7,232 bases of DNA from Candidatus Aerophobota bacterium (GTDB lineage: Bacteria; Aerophobota; Aerophobia; Aerophobales; JAGGXI01): the NCBI GenBank assembly GCA_021163155.1, contig JAGGXI010000020.1, positions 1 to 7,232 of the forward strand, given 5' to 3'. Below are positions 1-6,067 of the stretch, one piece after another; within the stretch, counting starts at the first letter, position 1; the number at the start of each line of letters is the position of its first letter. The position numbers were made by a program, and so were the translations under genes. The notes below the pieces were generated by a model. It saw only the letters and a list, made by a program, of their open reading frames with translations. It ran no database searches and was not told the origin of the DNA.

Positions 1-263
1 ACAAAGTTCTTCTCCTCGTTTTTGTATTTTATGAGAATTCTCTTATGTCCAAGACCTCTATCTCCTACTATTATGGGTTCAAGATTCCATACTTTTCTCA
101 CTATTTGTATTGACTCCTCCACCACCTTTTCAAAAACCTTATTTTGGCTCAAAAAGTCTTTCTCCTTAGGAAGGGAAAGTTTTCAACGCACATCTATAGG
201 GTAAAAAATTAGTTTTTCAAGGGATTTAACTATGGAAAAAAGTTTGGCCTTAACTCTGGAATT
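1..263 (-). pseudogene. IS4-like DDE transposase fragment, interrupted by a stop and cut by the window edge
   Basis: Read on the minus strand, the frame from about 263 down to 1 encodes a transposase-like stretch. It includes SLPKEKDFLSQNKVFEKVVE and then EPIIVGDRGLGHKRILI. The second part resembles the region around the second catalytic aspartate of IS4-like DDE transposases, where a hydrophobic strand leads into DRG and a K/R-rich helix; that Asp would be the one in GDRG. An in-frame TGA at 183-185 interrupts the frame, just after PIDVR. No start codon or ribosome binding site is visible, and the sequence runs off the left edge. It directly follows the stop of the HEPN-like gene at 264, so that gene's end may lie at an old insertion boundary. 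The family is assigned from motif memory only, and another DDE family is possible. Confidence 0.5.
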
Positions 264-986
264 TTACTTGACTTTGACGTTCGTAAAATAATACAGTTGA
301 AGACCTAAGGCCAAGCCATTGCAAGTATCTACCATATCATCAAAAATATTAATAACCTCCATTGAGGGTAAAGGAACCGATTTACTTTTGTCTTGATAGA
401 TTATATCTCGTTGTTTATAGATAACCTTTCCATGAGCTATTGCATTTCTAACAGTACTATTATAAGAATCTGATAGATATCTATATGGTGTTCTTTTCAA
501 CTCCTCCCCTCTTTGGTATAAATCAAAACCTTCAAGTTTTGCATTTCGTTTGATACGTTGATGAGCAGCAATGGGAAGAATTAAATTAGAAAAAACACCC
601 TCTGTTAGTTTCAAATACGTTGGATGAATGTGATTGTCATAGAACTGCATTAAATCGAATTCGTTCGATGGCAATGCCAGGTCATGAAACTTTAACAAAT
701 TAACTTCGCCTAATGATTTAAAGGCTAAAACCAGTAATCTGCCATAATCTTTTAGAATATTACTAAGAGTTAACGGATCATTTTTTTGGATGTTATTGAG
801 ATATTCCCGAATATCTTCGTATGCCTTCCTAAAATAAAATCTTTCTGGAATATGGCTTAGATATTTCCAAAGAGATAAGTAATAATCGTGGCCGCAGGTG
901 TTTATTAGGGCGGGGAATTTCAAAAGAATCTTTTTTCGTCTATATTTGTGTAGCTCATCAGTTAGTGGACAGGATTCTAAAACCAT
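264..986 (-). CDS. HEPN-like protein, 240 aa, probable defence or toxin-type RNase
   Basis: No close named family is recognised. The protein is helix-rich, without signal peptide or membrane segment. Near residues 170-187 it has a helix YLSDSYNSTVRNAIAHGKV, giving R180-N-A-I-A-H185. This fits the Rx4-6H signature of HEPN RNases, in which Arg and His form the composite active site of a dimer; the residue after Arg is the usual polar one. Proteins of this type include toxins, abortive-infection factors and ribonucleases. The ATG start at 984-986 is supported by AAAGGA at 992-997, five bases upstream of it. No MNT-type antitoxin partner lies beside it. The gene stands alone between a transposase remnant and a 530-base region without a clear gene, which suits a horizontally acquired cargo gene. 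HEPN assignment is inferred from the motif and helicity; RNase activity is a guess. Confidence 0.6.
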   Translation of the reverse strand: MVLESCPLTDELHKYRRKKILLKFPALINTCGHDYYLSLWKYLSHIPERFYFRKAYEDIREYLNNIQKNDPLTLSNILKDYGRLLVLAFKSLGEVNLLKFHDLALPSNEFDLMQFYDNHIHPTYLKLTEGVFSNLILPIAAHQRIKRNAKLEGFDLYQRGEELKRTPYRYLSDSYNSTVRNAIAHGKVIYKQRDIIYQDKSKSVPLPSMEVINIFDDMVDTCNGLALGLQLYYFTNVKVK

Positions 987-1520
987 TTTAGTCCTTTAAT
1001 GAGAATATATTAGATAATAAGGTATATCCGATGATCATTTAGATTTAATCACAGTTGCCCAAACTCAACCTGCTGCTGATTTAACGAGTGATCAGTGCCC
1101 ATACAGCTTTGGATTCTCGATTTTGACTTCCGCTTTAATTTAGCTTTTGATGAGAGTTTGTCAACATTAGGCATTCTGGAGTTGGGACACTTTTTAAAAG
1201 ATAGAACAAAAATCCAAAAATTAGAACAAAGTTTGTGAAAAAAGCTAAGCTAATAAGGCCAACTTCAAAAACTTGCTCTTTTAATATTGGAAGTGTATGG
1301 GACAAAAAAGTTCATAATTTCAGAGGTAGCAAGAGAGCTTCTCTCCATCAAGAGCTTTCCTGCCTCAAGGAAGACGCTAACAAGGTTTTTGCCCAACCTT
1401 TAGAACCTTACAGACAGCTAAGATCTTCACTCAAAGGATAGTGTTTACAGGATAAAAGAAGTAATTGCGAAGCAAAAATTTGGGTGAATGCTTGCCAGTC
1501 ACGAACTTTTCTATGTTGTG
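987..1520. other. 534-base stretch without a supportable gene, probably decayed mobile DNA
   Basis: No frame here has both a credible start and protein-like content. A + strand frame from a GTG at 1235 to 1441 has no ribosome binding site. A later + frame encodes KDSVYRIKEVIAKQKFG before a stop at about 1485; it looks protein-like but is isolated. Small structures include a direct repeat TAGAACAAA at 1202-1210 and 1222-1230, and a 4-bp mini-hairpin TTGC-GAA-GCAA at 1465-1475. A sequence GAGTTGGGACAC near 1180 is loosely complementary to TGCCCAAACTC near 1065. These could be worn ends of an insertion element, but nothing is decisive. The first 30 bases or so contain the leader and ribosome binding site of the minus-strand HEPN-like gene. 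Confidence 0.4.
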
Positions 1521-2099
1521 TTAGCCGAAGTAATTTTCAAGTCCCTCTTTAACCAATTTATCAATTATAAATTTGAGGCAAAATTTTATGTCTTTTTTGA
1601 TTTTTTCTACCTCAGCTTTCGTTACTTTAGCTTCTTTATATTTACCATTTTTAATTAGAGAAATAGCAGTTTCTGGCTCTTCTCGATTTTTCAAAGGCAG
1701 TTCGCTGCTTTGGATGCCATGAGCTAAAAAATTTCTCATGATATTGATGTTTTTAAGTCTTTCTAGCCATTGTTTTGTAAGATGAGCCTTTGGCGGTTTA
1801 TTAGCTTCCACTATTTTTTCCAGGAAGCGTACCTTTGAGTGGAATCCAAAATTTTTTGGCAATGCAAATCTTCTAAATAATATCGCTTCCTTAGAAGTGT
1901 AACTACCAAACAAAATTTTACATATAATCACATCCAGGTGGAATTCTAAATTTATTGCCGAGTCAATAATACCGCCACGGACTTGGTTCAAATTTTTAAG
2001 AATTTTTAGCGTTTTTTGACGATCTATTTTTTCCCACTCAAAATTAGGCGGAAAATTCATTTCGGCTAACAAGGTATATGCAGGCCCCCTACTTATCAC
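1521..2099 (-). CDS. HEPN-like small protein, 192 aa
   Basis: The protein is about 190 residues and almost entirely helical. Its signature is NINIMRNFLAHG at residues 117-128, giving R122-N-F-L-A-H127, the Rx4H form of the HEPN motif. The upstream helix, INLEFHLDVIICKILFG (about 49-65), resembles the first long helix of stand-alone HEPN proteins. A lysine-rich helix closes the C-terminus (155-187). The start is uncertain: a GTG at 2097-2099 has only GGGAG about ten bases upstream, and an ATG at 2058-2060 (residue 14, MNFPPNFEW) has no clear ribosome binding site. The gene follows a probable terminator and a 179-base gap after the restriction cluster, so it is likely transcribed separately. 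It does not align obviously with the other HEPN-like protein except at the motif. RNase or toxin function is inferred from the family motif. Confidence 0.62.
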   Translation of the reverse strand: MISRGPAYTLLAEMNFPPNFEWEKIDRQKTLKILKNLNQVRGGIIDSAINLEFHLDVIICKILFGSYTSKEAILFRRFALPKNFGFHSKVRFLEKIVEANKPPKAHLTKQWLERLKNINIMRNFLAHGIQSSELPLKNREEPETAISLIKNGKYKEAKVTKAEVEKIKKDIKFCLKFIIDKLVKEGLENYFG

Positions 2100-2227
2100 T
2101 TATCCAAAACTCCCTGATGACGTTCTCTGGGGATAAATTAAGGTAAAAGTTCAGTGGTTGTCAGTTTATCATGACCTAAAAAGTATTGCAGGGCTCGCGT
2201 AGATAGTTCTTTAAAAACAAACCAAAT

Positions 2228-2253
2228 AAAGGCCTTCTAAACGCAGAGCCTTT
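2228..2253 (-). terminator. Hairpin between the restriction cluster and the HEPN-like gene, probable terminator
   Basis: AAAGGC at 2228-2233 pairs with GCCTTT at 2248-2253, and an inner TCT/AGA pairing extends the stem around a two-base bulge. It lies about 25 bases past the stop of the 225-residue gene. On the minus strand it is followed by ATTTGGTTTGTTTTT, a moderately T-rich tail; on the + strand it is followed by TTGTTCT. It could end the minus-strand operon and may act in both directions. The stem is short, so confidence is moderate. Confidence 0.45.
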
Positions 2254-2278
2254 TTGTTCTGTTGGAAATACTTATGGA

Positions 2279-2956
2279 TCATGTCTCTTCAAATCCCTCC
2301 TCAATGTTTCGGAGATCTAAAATAACTGAACGGATATATGACCGAATAGCTCCTGCCATCTCACGAGCTAAAATTCTATAGTCCGCCCTGGATATTTTAT
2401 AGGGCAACCAGACATAAAAGTAAACACCACCACCCGGAAAGTAGTCAGTAGGCTCTACATTTTGGTTTATTCCAAAACATTCTGTACCAAACGCCAAACC
2501 ATATTTGACCGGCACGCTTTTTAAAGCATTCACAAGAGATCCCATCTTAAAAGTGTAATTATTTATGGAAAATTTCTTACTACCCCTACGACTTCCACCT
2601 ACATACGTGGATTCTTTTGGTAAAATACAGACTTCAACCCTATACCTCCATTCCTCCTCGTCCACCTCTCCCATATCTCCGCACGTAACCCGCACGGGAA
2701 GTTTAAATTCCTTGAGATAAGGGATTCGCTCGGAAGCTTTTTCCCATTCCTTACTCCATAGTCCGTTGGGGTTATTTTTCTCCTCCACTTCTAGTGCTTT
2801 CCACATAATCTTTTCCACATCGAGCCACTTGGGCGTCCATTTGAAGAAATTTCTCCATCTATCTTCGAAGTAAATATATAAGAGTGTCTGTTGAATCAAT
2901 GGCTCTTTTTTAAAGGAGTCTTCTTTCAACCTTATAGTTCTGGCTTTTTGTTCCAT
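2279..2956 (-). CDS. Unrecognised 225-aa protein at the end of the restriction cluster
   Basis: I do not recognise a family. The protein is soluble, with no signal peptide or membrane helix. An aromatic N-terminal third (YIYFEDRWRNFFKWTPKWLD, about 28-47) leads into a charged helix. A middle part with alternating strands (VRVTCGDMG, then RYRVEVCILP) is followed by a glycine/basic loop (GGSRRGSKKF, about 120-129). The C-terminal part has FPGGGVYFYVWLPYKI, then a helix ending in arginine- and acid-rich sequence. No restriction-enzyme or methylase motif is visible. The ATG at 2954-2956 is strongly supported by AAGGAGG at 2961-2967, four bases upstream of it. It begins 45 bases after the split nuclease gene on the same strand, so it is probably cotranscribed with it. 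Its position suggests an accessory role in restriction or defence; that is inference only. Confidence 0.75.
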   Translation of the reverse strand: MEQKARTIRLKEDSFKKEPLIQQTLLYIYFEDRWRNFFKWTPKWLDVEKIMWKALEVEEKNNPNGLWSKEWEKASERIPYLKEFKLPVRVTCGDMGEVDEEEWRYRVEVCILPKESTYVGGSRRGSKKFSINNYTFKMGSLVNALKSVPVKYGLAFGTECFGINQNVEPTDYFPGGGVYFYVWLPYKISRADYRILAREMAGAIRSYIRSVILDLRNIEEGFEET

Positions 2957-3001
2957 TTCTCCTCCTTATAAATTTTTCTGCATCCATCGCAATCCTATTT
3001 G

Positions 3002-3520
3002 CTATTCCTTGTGAGGTAAGTAAGTAGGAGGTATCTGGTGTGGTTCACCTTGCATCTCATAAAACAAGTACATCTGATCTTCTTTCTTAGCTTCTAGATC
3101 GCTAAATCTACAAACTTCCCATCCACGCTTCCTTAACCATCTATCTCTTCGTAAATGCTCAGTAAATTTCTCAAGAGACGCTCTTTGAGACCTTAAAGAT
3201 TCTTCCACGTCTCTTTTAAACTCAGCAATATGCCAAATATTATCTACCTCTACTATGGTCCTTTTGAAATCTCCAGTAATGGTAAATCCTTGGTACAGAA
3301 AATCTACTCTAAATGGTTTTAAATGATACCTATCAGCTCTTTCCCTACTTTTTCTATCATAATGAATCCAATTTACCCACACTTGAGGGATTAATGCTGG
3401 CTGATTTAATAAGTCTTCGAGAGAGTACTCTGAACATGCGAGATGATATCTCTGAGCTTGGGCTATTTTGCTTAATAAAATGCGCTCAGCGTCTGTTTGG
3501 CACAGTGGCTCTAATTTTTT
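3002..3520 (-). CDS. Vsr/DUF559-like nuclease, C-terminal catalytic part (downstream of a frameshift)
   Basis: This frame stays open from 3520 to the TAG at 3002. Its only candidate start with any length is a GTG at 3380-3382, which has no good ribosome binding site and would cut away clearly protein-like sequence (ILLSKIAQAQRYHLACSEY, then LEDLLNQPALIPQVWVNW). It is better read as the continuation of the gene starting at 3803, joined by skipping one A in the run at 3515-3522. In the joined 266-residue protein, the PD-(D/E)XK-type nuclease core lies at about 165-235: D167 in FRVDFLY, E185 and D187 in IVEVDNIWH, H191, then DRWLRKRGWEVCRFSD. That Asp, ExD, and 'R.lr..G..v.RF' layout is typical of the Vsr/DUF559 endonuclease-like fold. 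A nuclease role beside a methylase and a restriction enzyme fits; nicking versus double-strand cleavage cannot be told. Confidence 0.65.
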   Translation of the reverse strand, partial: KKLEPLCQTDAERILLSKIAQAQRYHLACSEYSLEDLLNQPALIPQVWVNWIHYDRKSRERADRYHLKPFRVDFLYQGFTITGDFKRTIVEVDNIWHIAEFKRDVEESLRSQRASLEKFTEHLRRDRWLRKRGWEVCRFSDLEAKKEDQMYLFYEMQGEPHQIPPTYLPHKE

Positions 3521-3803
3521 TTATAATATTTTCCCATATCTCTTGAATCTCAAACTCCTTTTTGTCTTTTTCTTCGTTTTTCTTTTTAAGCATCTGGAGC
3601 TCTATTTCTCTCTTCTCCTCTTTATCCCAATCTTCCCAATGTTTAACTAAACCAAGGACTTTTCCAGCATCCCTCCAAGTTATCGGCTTATTAGGATTAT
3701 AATCTAACACATATTCATTTTCACATCTTGCAATAGTCCCTTTCCTGGGATCCTGGGTAAAACTTAATTTAGGCTCCTCAGGTCCAAAAATCAAAAAATT
3801 CAT
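3486..3803 (-). CDS. Vsr/DUF559-like nuclease, N-terminal part (ends early through a frameshift)
   Basis: The first about 96 residues of the split nuclease. They begin MNFLIFGPEEPKLSFTQDPR, continue through NKPITWRDAGKVLGLVKHWE, and then form a strongly charged probable coiled coil (about 58-95). As sequenced, translation passes the run of eight A at 3515-3522 and ends at 3486 after a short basic tail, IRATVPNRR. The frame also has an ATG at 3825-3827, but that lies just downstream of the proposed promoter box (3831-3838), essentially at the transcript start. The ATG at 3801-3803 has a G6 run (3812-3817) eight bases upstream as a weak ribosome binding site and is preferred. Removing one A restores a 266-residue protein with an intact nuclease core. 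This part alone has no recognisable enzymatic motif. Confidence 0.65.
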   Translation of the reverse strand: MNFLIFGPEEPKLSFTQDPRKGTIARCENEYVLDYNPNKPITWRDAGKVLGLVKHWEDWDKEEKREIELQMLKKKNEEKDKKEFEIQEIWENIIKKIRATVPNRR

Positions 3804-3830
3804 AAGTACATCCCCCCAACTATGCAAATC

Positions 3831-3876
3831 ATTAGATAAGATTTTAGTTACTTACCATAAACCCAACCTTTTTCCG
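3831..3876 (-). promoter_or_regulatory. Promoter with 24-base shared element, upstream of the split nuclease
   Basis: On the + strand, 3853-3876 carries TACCATAA, then CCCAAC, then TTTCCG. It matches 5900-5923 at 21 of 24 positions. On the minus strand it contains TTATGG, followed after exactly 16 bases by TATCTAAT (3831-3838), a plausible -10 box. The predicted transcript would begin near 3825 and lead into the ATG at 3803. The copy sits in the 70-94 base gap between the restriction endonuclease stop and the nuclease start, so the nuclease may have its own promoter under the same control as the methyltransferase. Promoter function is inferred. Confidence 0.5.
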
Positions 3877-3897
3877 TGCACAGAAATCTTATACATT

Positions 3898-4563
3898 TTA
3901 TTTTCCCATAAGTCTCTTGATCTCTTTTTGAATTTCCTCTATCACTTCAGGATTGTAGATAATCTTTTTATCATTCTTTTTTATTGAAAACACTATAAAT
4001 ACTTTACCACCTCTCTCTTTTTCAAACTTATCGTGTGTTTTACTAAGCCACTCCTTCCACCTATATACTTCAGGAGTTTGCTCATAAGTGATAGGTTTTA
4101 TTTGTAAGCCAATATATTTACCATTTACTTTAATATAAAAATCCACATTATAGAGTCTGTCCCATTCATCTGGAGCGGGTTTGATAGGAACTTTTAAAGT
4201 TTCCTGCAACTGTCCATAGATGGTTTTTATTTCAGTTTGATAGCCGTCAAATGTCCTTTTAATTACAAGGTTATAGATATATTGAAGACAATCTTCCTCT
4301 TTTACTTCCTCTATTTCTGCCTGAATAACCTCGGTTATCTTAGTGTATAATTTTCGTCCTAAGTCCTGGATATATTCCTGAGGAGTCAGATTGATGCTTT
4401 TCTCCTTAAGCTTCTCTGCTAGTTTTTTGGAATAAAAATTCTCCCAATCTTTTATAGTTTTAGGACCACACTCTCTTATCCATTGCGAAACGGGACCTAC
4501 ACTATCTTTCTTGTTAAGTCCCCATCTGTTAGTTGCCATGTTTAATATCCATTCTTTAGCCAT
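3898..4563 (-). CDS. MjaI-family type II restriction endonuclease, 221 aa
   Basis: It cleaves DNA at a short unmethylated site; the founding member, MjaI, recognises CTAG. The N-terminus KEWILNMATNRWGLNKKDSV, followed by GPVSQWIRECGPKTIKDWEN, matches my memory of the MjaI family. A PD-(D/E)XK-like core is visible: E111 in YQTEIKTIYG, D141 in LYNVDFYIKV, then Q154-I-K156 in YIGLQIKP, where Gln stands in for the usual acidic residue, as in some restriction enzymes. Length fits a compact type II enzyme. The ATG at 4561-4563 lies 4 bases after the methyltransferase stop, and its ribosome binding site (GAAAGG) is inside the last methyltransferase codons, so translation is probably coupled and the endonuclease made after the protecting enzyme. 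CTAG specificity is extrapolated from the family. Confidence 0.85.
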   Translation of the reverse strand: MAKEWILNMATNRWGLNKKDSVGPVSQWIRECGPKTIKDWENFYSKKLAEKLKEKSINLTPQEYIQDLGRKLYTKITEVIQAEIEEVKEEDCLQYIYNLVIKRTFDGYQTEIKTIYGQLQETLKVPIKPAPDEWDRLYNVDFYIKVNGKYIGLQIKPITYEQTPEVYRWKEWLSKTHDKFEKERGGKVFIVFSIKKNDKKIIYNPEVIEEIQKEIKRLMGK

Positions 4564-4567
4564 ATTG

Positions 4568-5818
4568 TTACCTTTCTTTCCATAATTTTACGAACTTATC
4601 TTTGAACTTATGATTTATAGAAAAATCTGGGGAGGCTAACCCAGATTTAATTAAATAAGCATTAACGAAAATCTTATTTTTTAGATAAACATAGGCCATT
4701 ATTGTATTTTTACTAATAACCTTACCGTTTTGAAATTTTAAGAAGATATTTTTCCCTAAGATATATCTTTTTAGATAACGGATTGTATCGTCTTTTTTAT
4801 CTATTTTAACTCCCAAAAATTTGACAATTAACCCCGTGTTTAACCTTATTGCGCTTTCATTTATAATTCTACTCACTTTATAAAGTTTCTCGCCCTTAAA
4901 ATTAAATTTTTTAGGGTCTATTTGAGGAGTGGCGTCTTGAATTCTCGGAATATAATTAATTTCTGGCAGTTCTGTGATCCTACCCTCTCTTTTTATTATT
5001 TGTGTATCAGAAAATTTAAATAAACTTTCTTCCATACCCAATTTTTCTTTTATTATTTTGAGGAATCTTTCATTTATTTCGTAGCCAATAGCATTTCTTT
5101 TCAGCTCTAAAGCCACCTTAGTGCTAGTTCCACTACCGAGAAATGGGTCTAATACCGTATCTCCCATGAATGTGAACATCTTTATTAACCTTCGGGGCAG
5201 TTTCTCAGGAAACATTGCTTCATGTTCTATTTGCTTGGCACCGCCAAAATGCCAGTGTCCAGAAAAATACTTTTTCCATTCTTCTTTTGATAACTTAGAT
5301 GCTTCCTTGATATCTCTTGAAACTACCTTCCCTCTACCCGGTTTTTTAAAAATATGAATAAACTCATAATCAATCTCTACAATCCCATTTGGAGGGTAAG
5401 GAAAAGAACCCATGACATTTGCACCACCTGTTGTATTCATGGTAGTCTTTTTCTGCCATATAATTGAACCCATAAAATCAAAACCTATTCTTTCGCATTG
5501 GGATATAAATTCAGCGTGGATGGGTATCACCTTATACCGCCCATAAATAATTGATCTTGCAAATTGATCTCCTATATTAATGCAGAGCCTTCGTCCTTTT
5601 CTAAGTACCCTGTACGACTCACTCCAAACGTAGTACAGATTTTTCAGATATTCATGAAGGCTCTCCCCATAACCTATTTGCCCGGAAGTACCATAATCCT
5701 TTATATGCCAATACGGGGGAGAGGTAACAATTAAATCAACTGTTTCTTCTTTTATTTCTTTCATAACGCGACTATCACCAATTATAATTTTTGCCCAGTT
5801 ATTCATACTGCTATCCAT
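4568..5818 (-). CDS. Beta-class DNA methyltransferase (probable N4-cytosine, M.MjaI-like) fused to a degenerate SNase-like domain, 416 aa
   Basis: It should methylate the site cut by the adjacent MjaI-family enzyme, using S-adenosylmethionine. Residues 1-265 are the catalytic domain: motif IV TSPPYW at 32-37, motif I DPFLGSGTS at 224-232, in the beta-class order IV before I. The SPPYW form is usual for N4-cytosine enzymes. Between them lie a target-recognition region and an EHEAMFPEKLPRRLI segment (198-212). Residues about 311-416 resemble a staphylococcal-nuclease OB fold (YKVSRIINESAIRLN, IVKFLGV, then MAYVYLKNKIFVNAYLIKSG). The catalytic positions appear lost: the Asp of DGDT is Ser322, the Arg before LxGxD is Lys333, and the Arg of the GR turn is Thr372. 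It is probably a DNA-binding or target module, not a nuclease. Start: ATG 5818 or the ATG at 5806 (MNNWAK); neither has a good ribosome binding site. Confidence 0.9.
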   Translation of the reverse strand: MDSSMNNWAKIIIGDSRVMKEIKEETVDLIVTSPPYWHIKDYGTSGQIGYGESLHEYLKNLYYVWSESYRVLRKGRRLCINIGDQFARSIIYGRYKVIPIHAEFISQCERIGFDFMGSIIWQKKTTMNTTGGANVMGSFPYPPNGIVEIDYEFIHIFKKPGRGKVVSRDIKEASKLSKEEWKKYFSGHWHFGGAKQIEHEAMFPEKLPRRLIKMFTFMGDTVLDPFLGSGTSTKVALELKRNAIGYEINERFLKIIKEKLGMEESLFKFSDTQIIKREGRITELPEINYIPRIQDATPQIDPKKFNFKGEKLYKVSRIINESAIRLNTGLIVKFLGVKIDKKDDTIRYLKRYILGKNIFLKFQNGKVISKNTIMAYVYLKNKIFVNAYLIKSGLASPDFSINHKFKDKFVKLWKER

Positions 5819-5877
5819 ATTAAAAAATTTATCTAACCTAAAAATAGGGTCTTAAGCTTAAAACACACCTTATATTT
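5819..5877 (-). other. Leader of the methyltransferase gene
   Basis: If the promoter box at 5878-5885 is used, this is a leader of about 50 bases. It contains a perfect palindrome TTAAGCTTAA (5852-5861) and a small hairpin (CCTA-TTTT-TAGG, about 5837-5848) close to the start codon, with no strong Shine-Dalgarno sequence. This suggests weak or controlled initiation. Confidence 0.3.
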
Positions 5878-5923
5878 ATTCTATACCAGCTCTTCTCTCT
5901 ACCATAATCCCAACTTCTTTCCG
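5878..5923 (-). promoter_or_regulatory. Promoter with 24-base shared element, upstream of the methyltransferase
   Basis: The + strand 5900-5923 repeats the element at 3853-3876 with three substitutions. On the minus strand, TTATGG is followed after exactly 16 bases by TATAGAAT (5878-5885), the same geometry as the other copy, although the 14 bases just after the element are unrelated. Conserved sequence lies over and upstream of the -35 position, as expected of a regulator or activator site. It sits about 60-105 bases before the methyltransferase ATG. Regulatory function is inferred. Confidence 0.5.
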
Positions 5924-6067
5924 CCTCTTTTTATTTTAGCATAAAAGAGAAAGAAAATAAATACTGGCTAAAGTTCGTTGTTTTGGACTCAGCTTAAAGT
6001 AGCTCACCTTAATTTTTATTAACCAAGTTTTTAAAAATCTATTTTTTAATTTTATGTTACCAAACTA

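Noticed and set aside
22-204. A + strand frame at the left edge
   Set aside because: The opposite strand encodes the transposase-like GDRGLG sequence, so this is a shadow.
1235-1441. A 68-codon + strand frame starting with GTG
   Set aside because: It has no ribosome binding site and no recognisable motif, and it lies in what looks like decayed DNA; I do not support it as a gene.
3515-3522. Classical -1 programmed ribosomal frameshift at the A8 run
   Set aside because: A -1 shift gives AAT then TAG, an immediate stop; only removal of one A (or a +1 shift) opens the downstream frame.
3313-3650. Two + strand frames across the split nuclease
   Set aside because: Their phenylalanine/leucine-rich translations arise from the complement of lysine- and glutamate-rich coding sequence.
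4568-4890. The SNase-like tail as an active nuclease making a single-chain restriction-modification enzyme
   Set aside because: The expected catalytic Asp, Glu and Arg positions are replaced, and a separate restriction endonuclease lies next door.
5121-5357. A + strand frame inside the methyltransferase gene
   Set aside because: It lies opposite the conserved DPFLGSGTS region and is fully explained by the real minus-strand gene.
3853-5923. The paired 24-base element as a CRISPR or transposon terminal repeat
   Set aside because: There are only two copies 2 kb apart in the same orientation, with genes between them and no spacer array; both sit at promoter positions.
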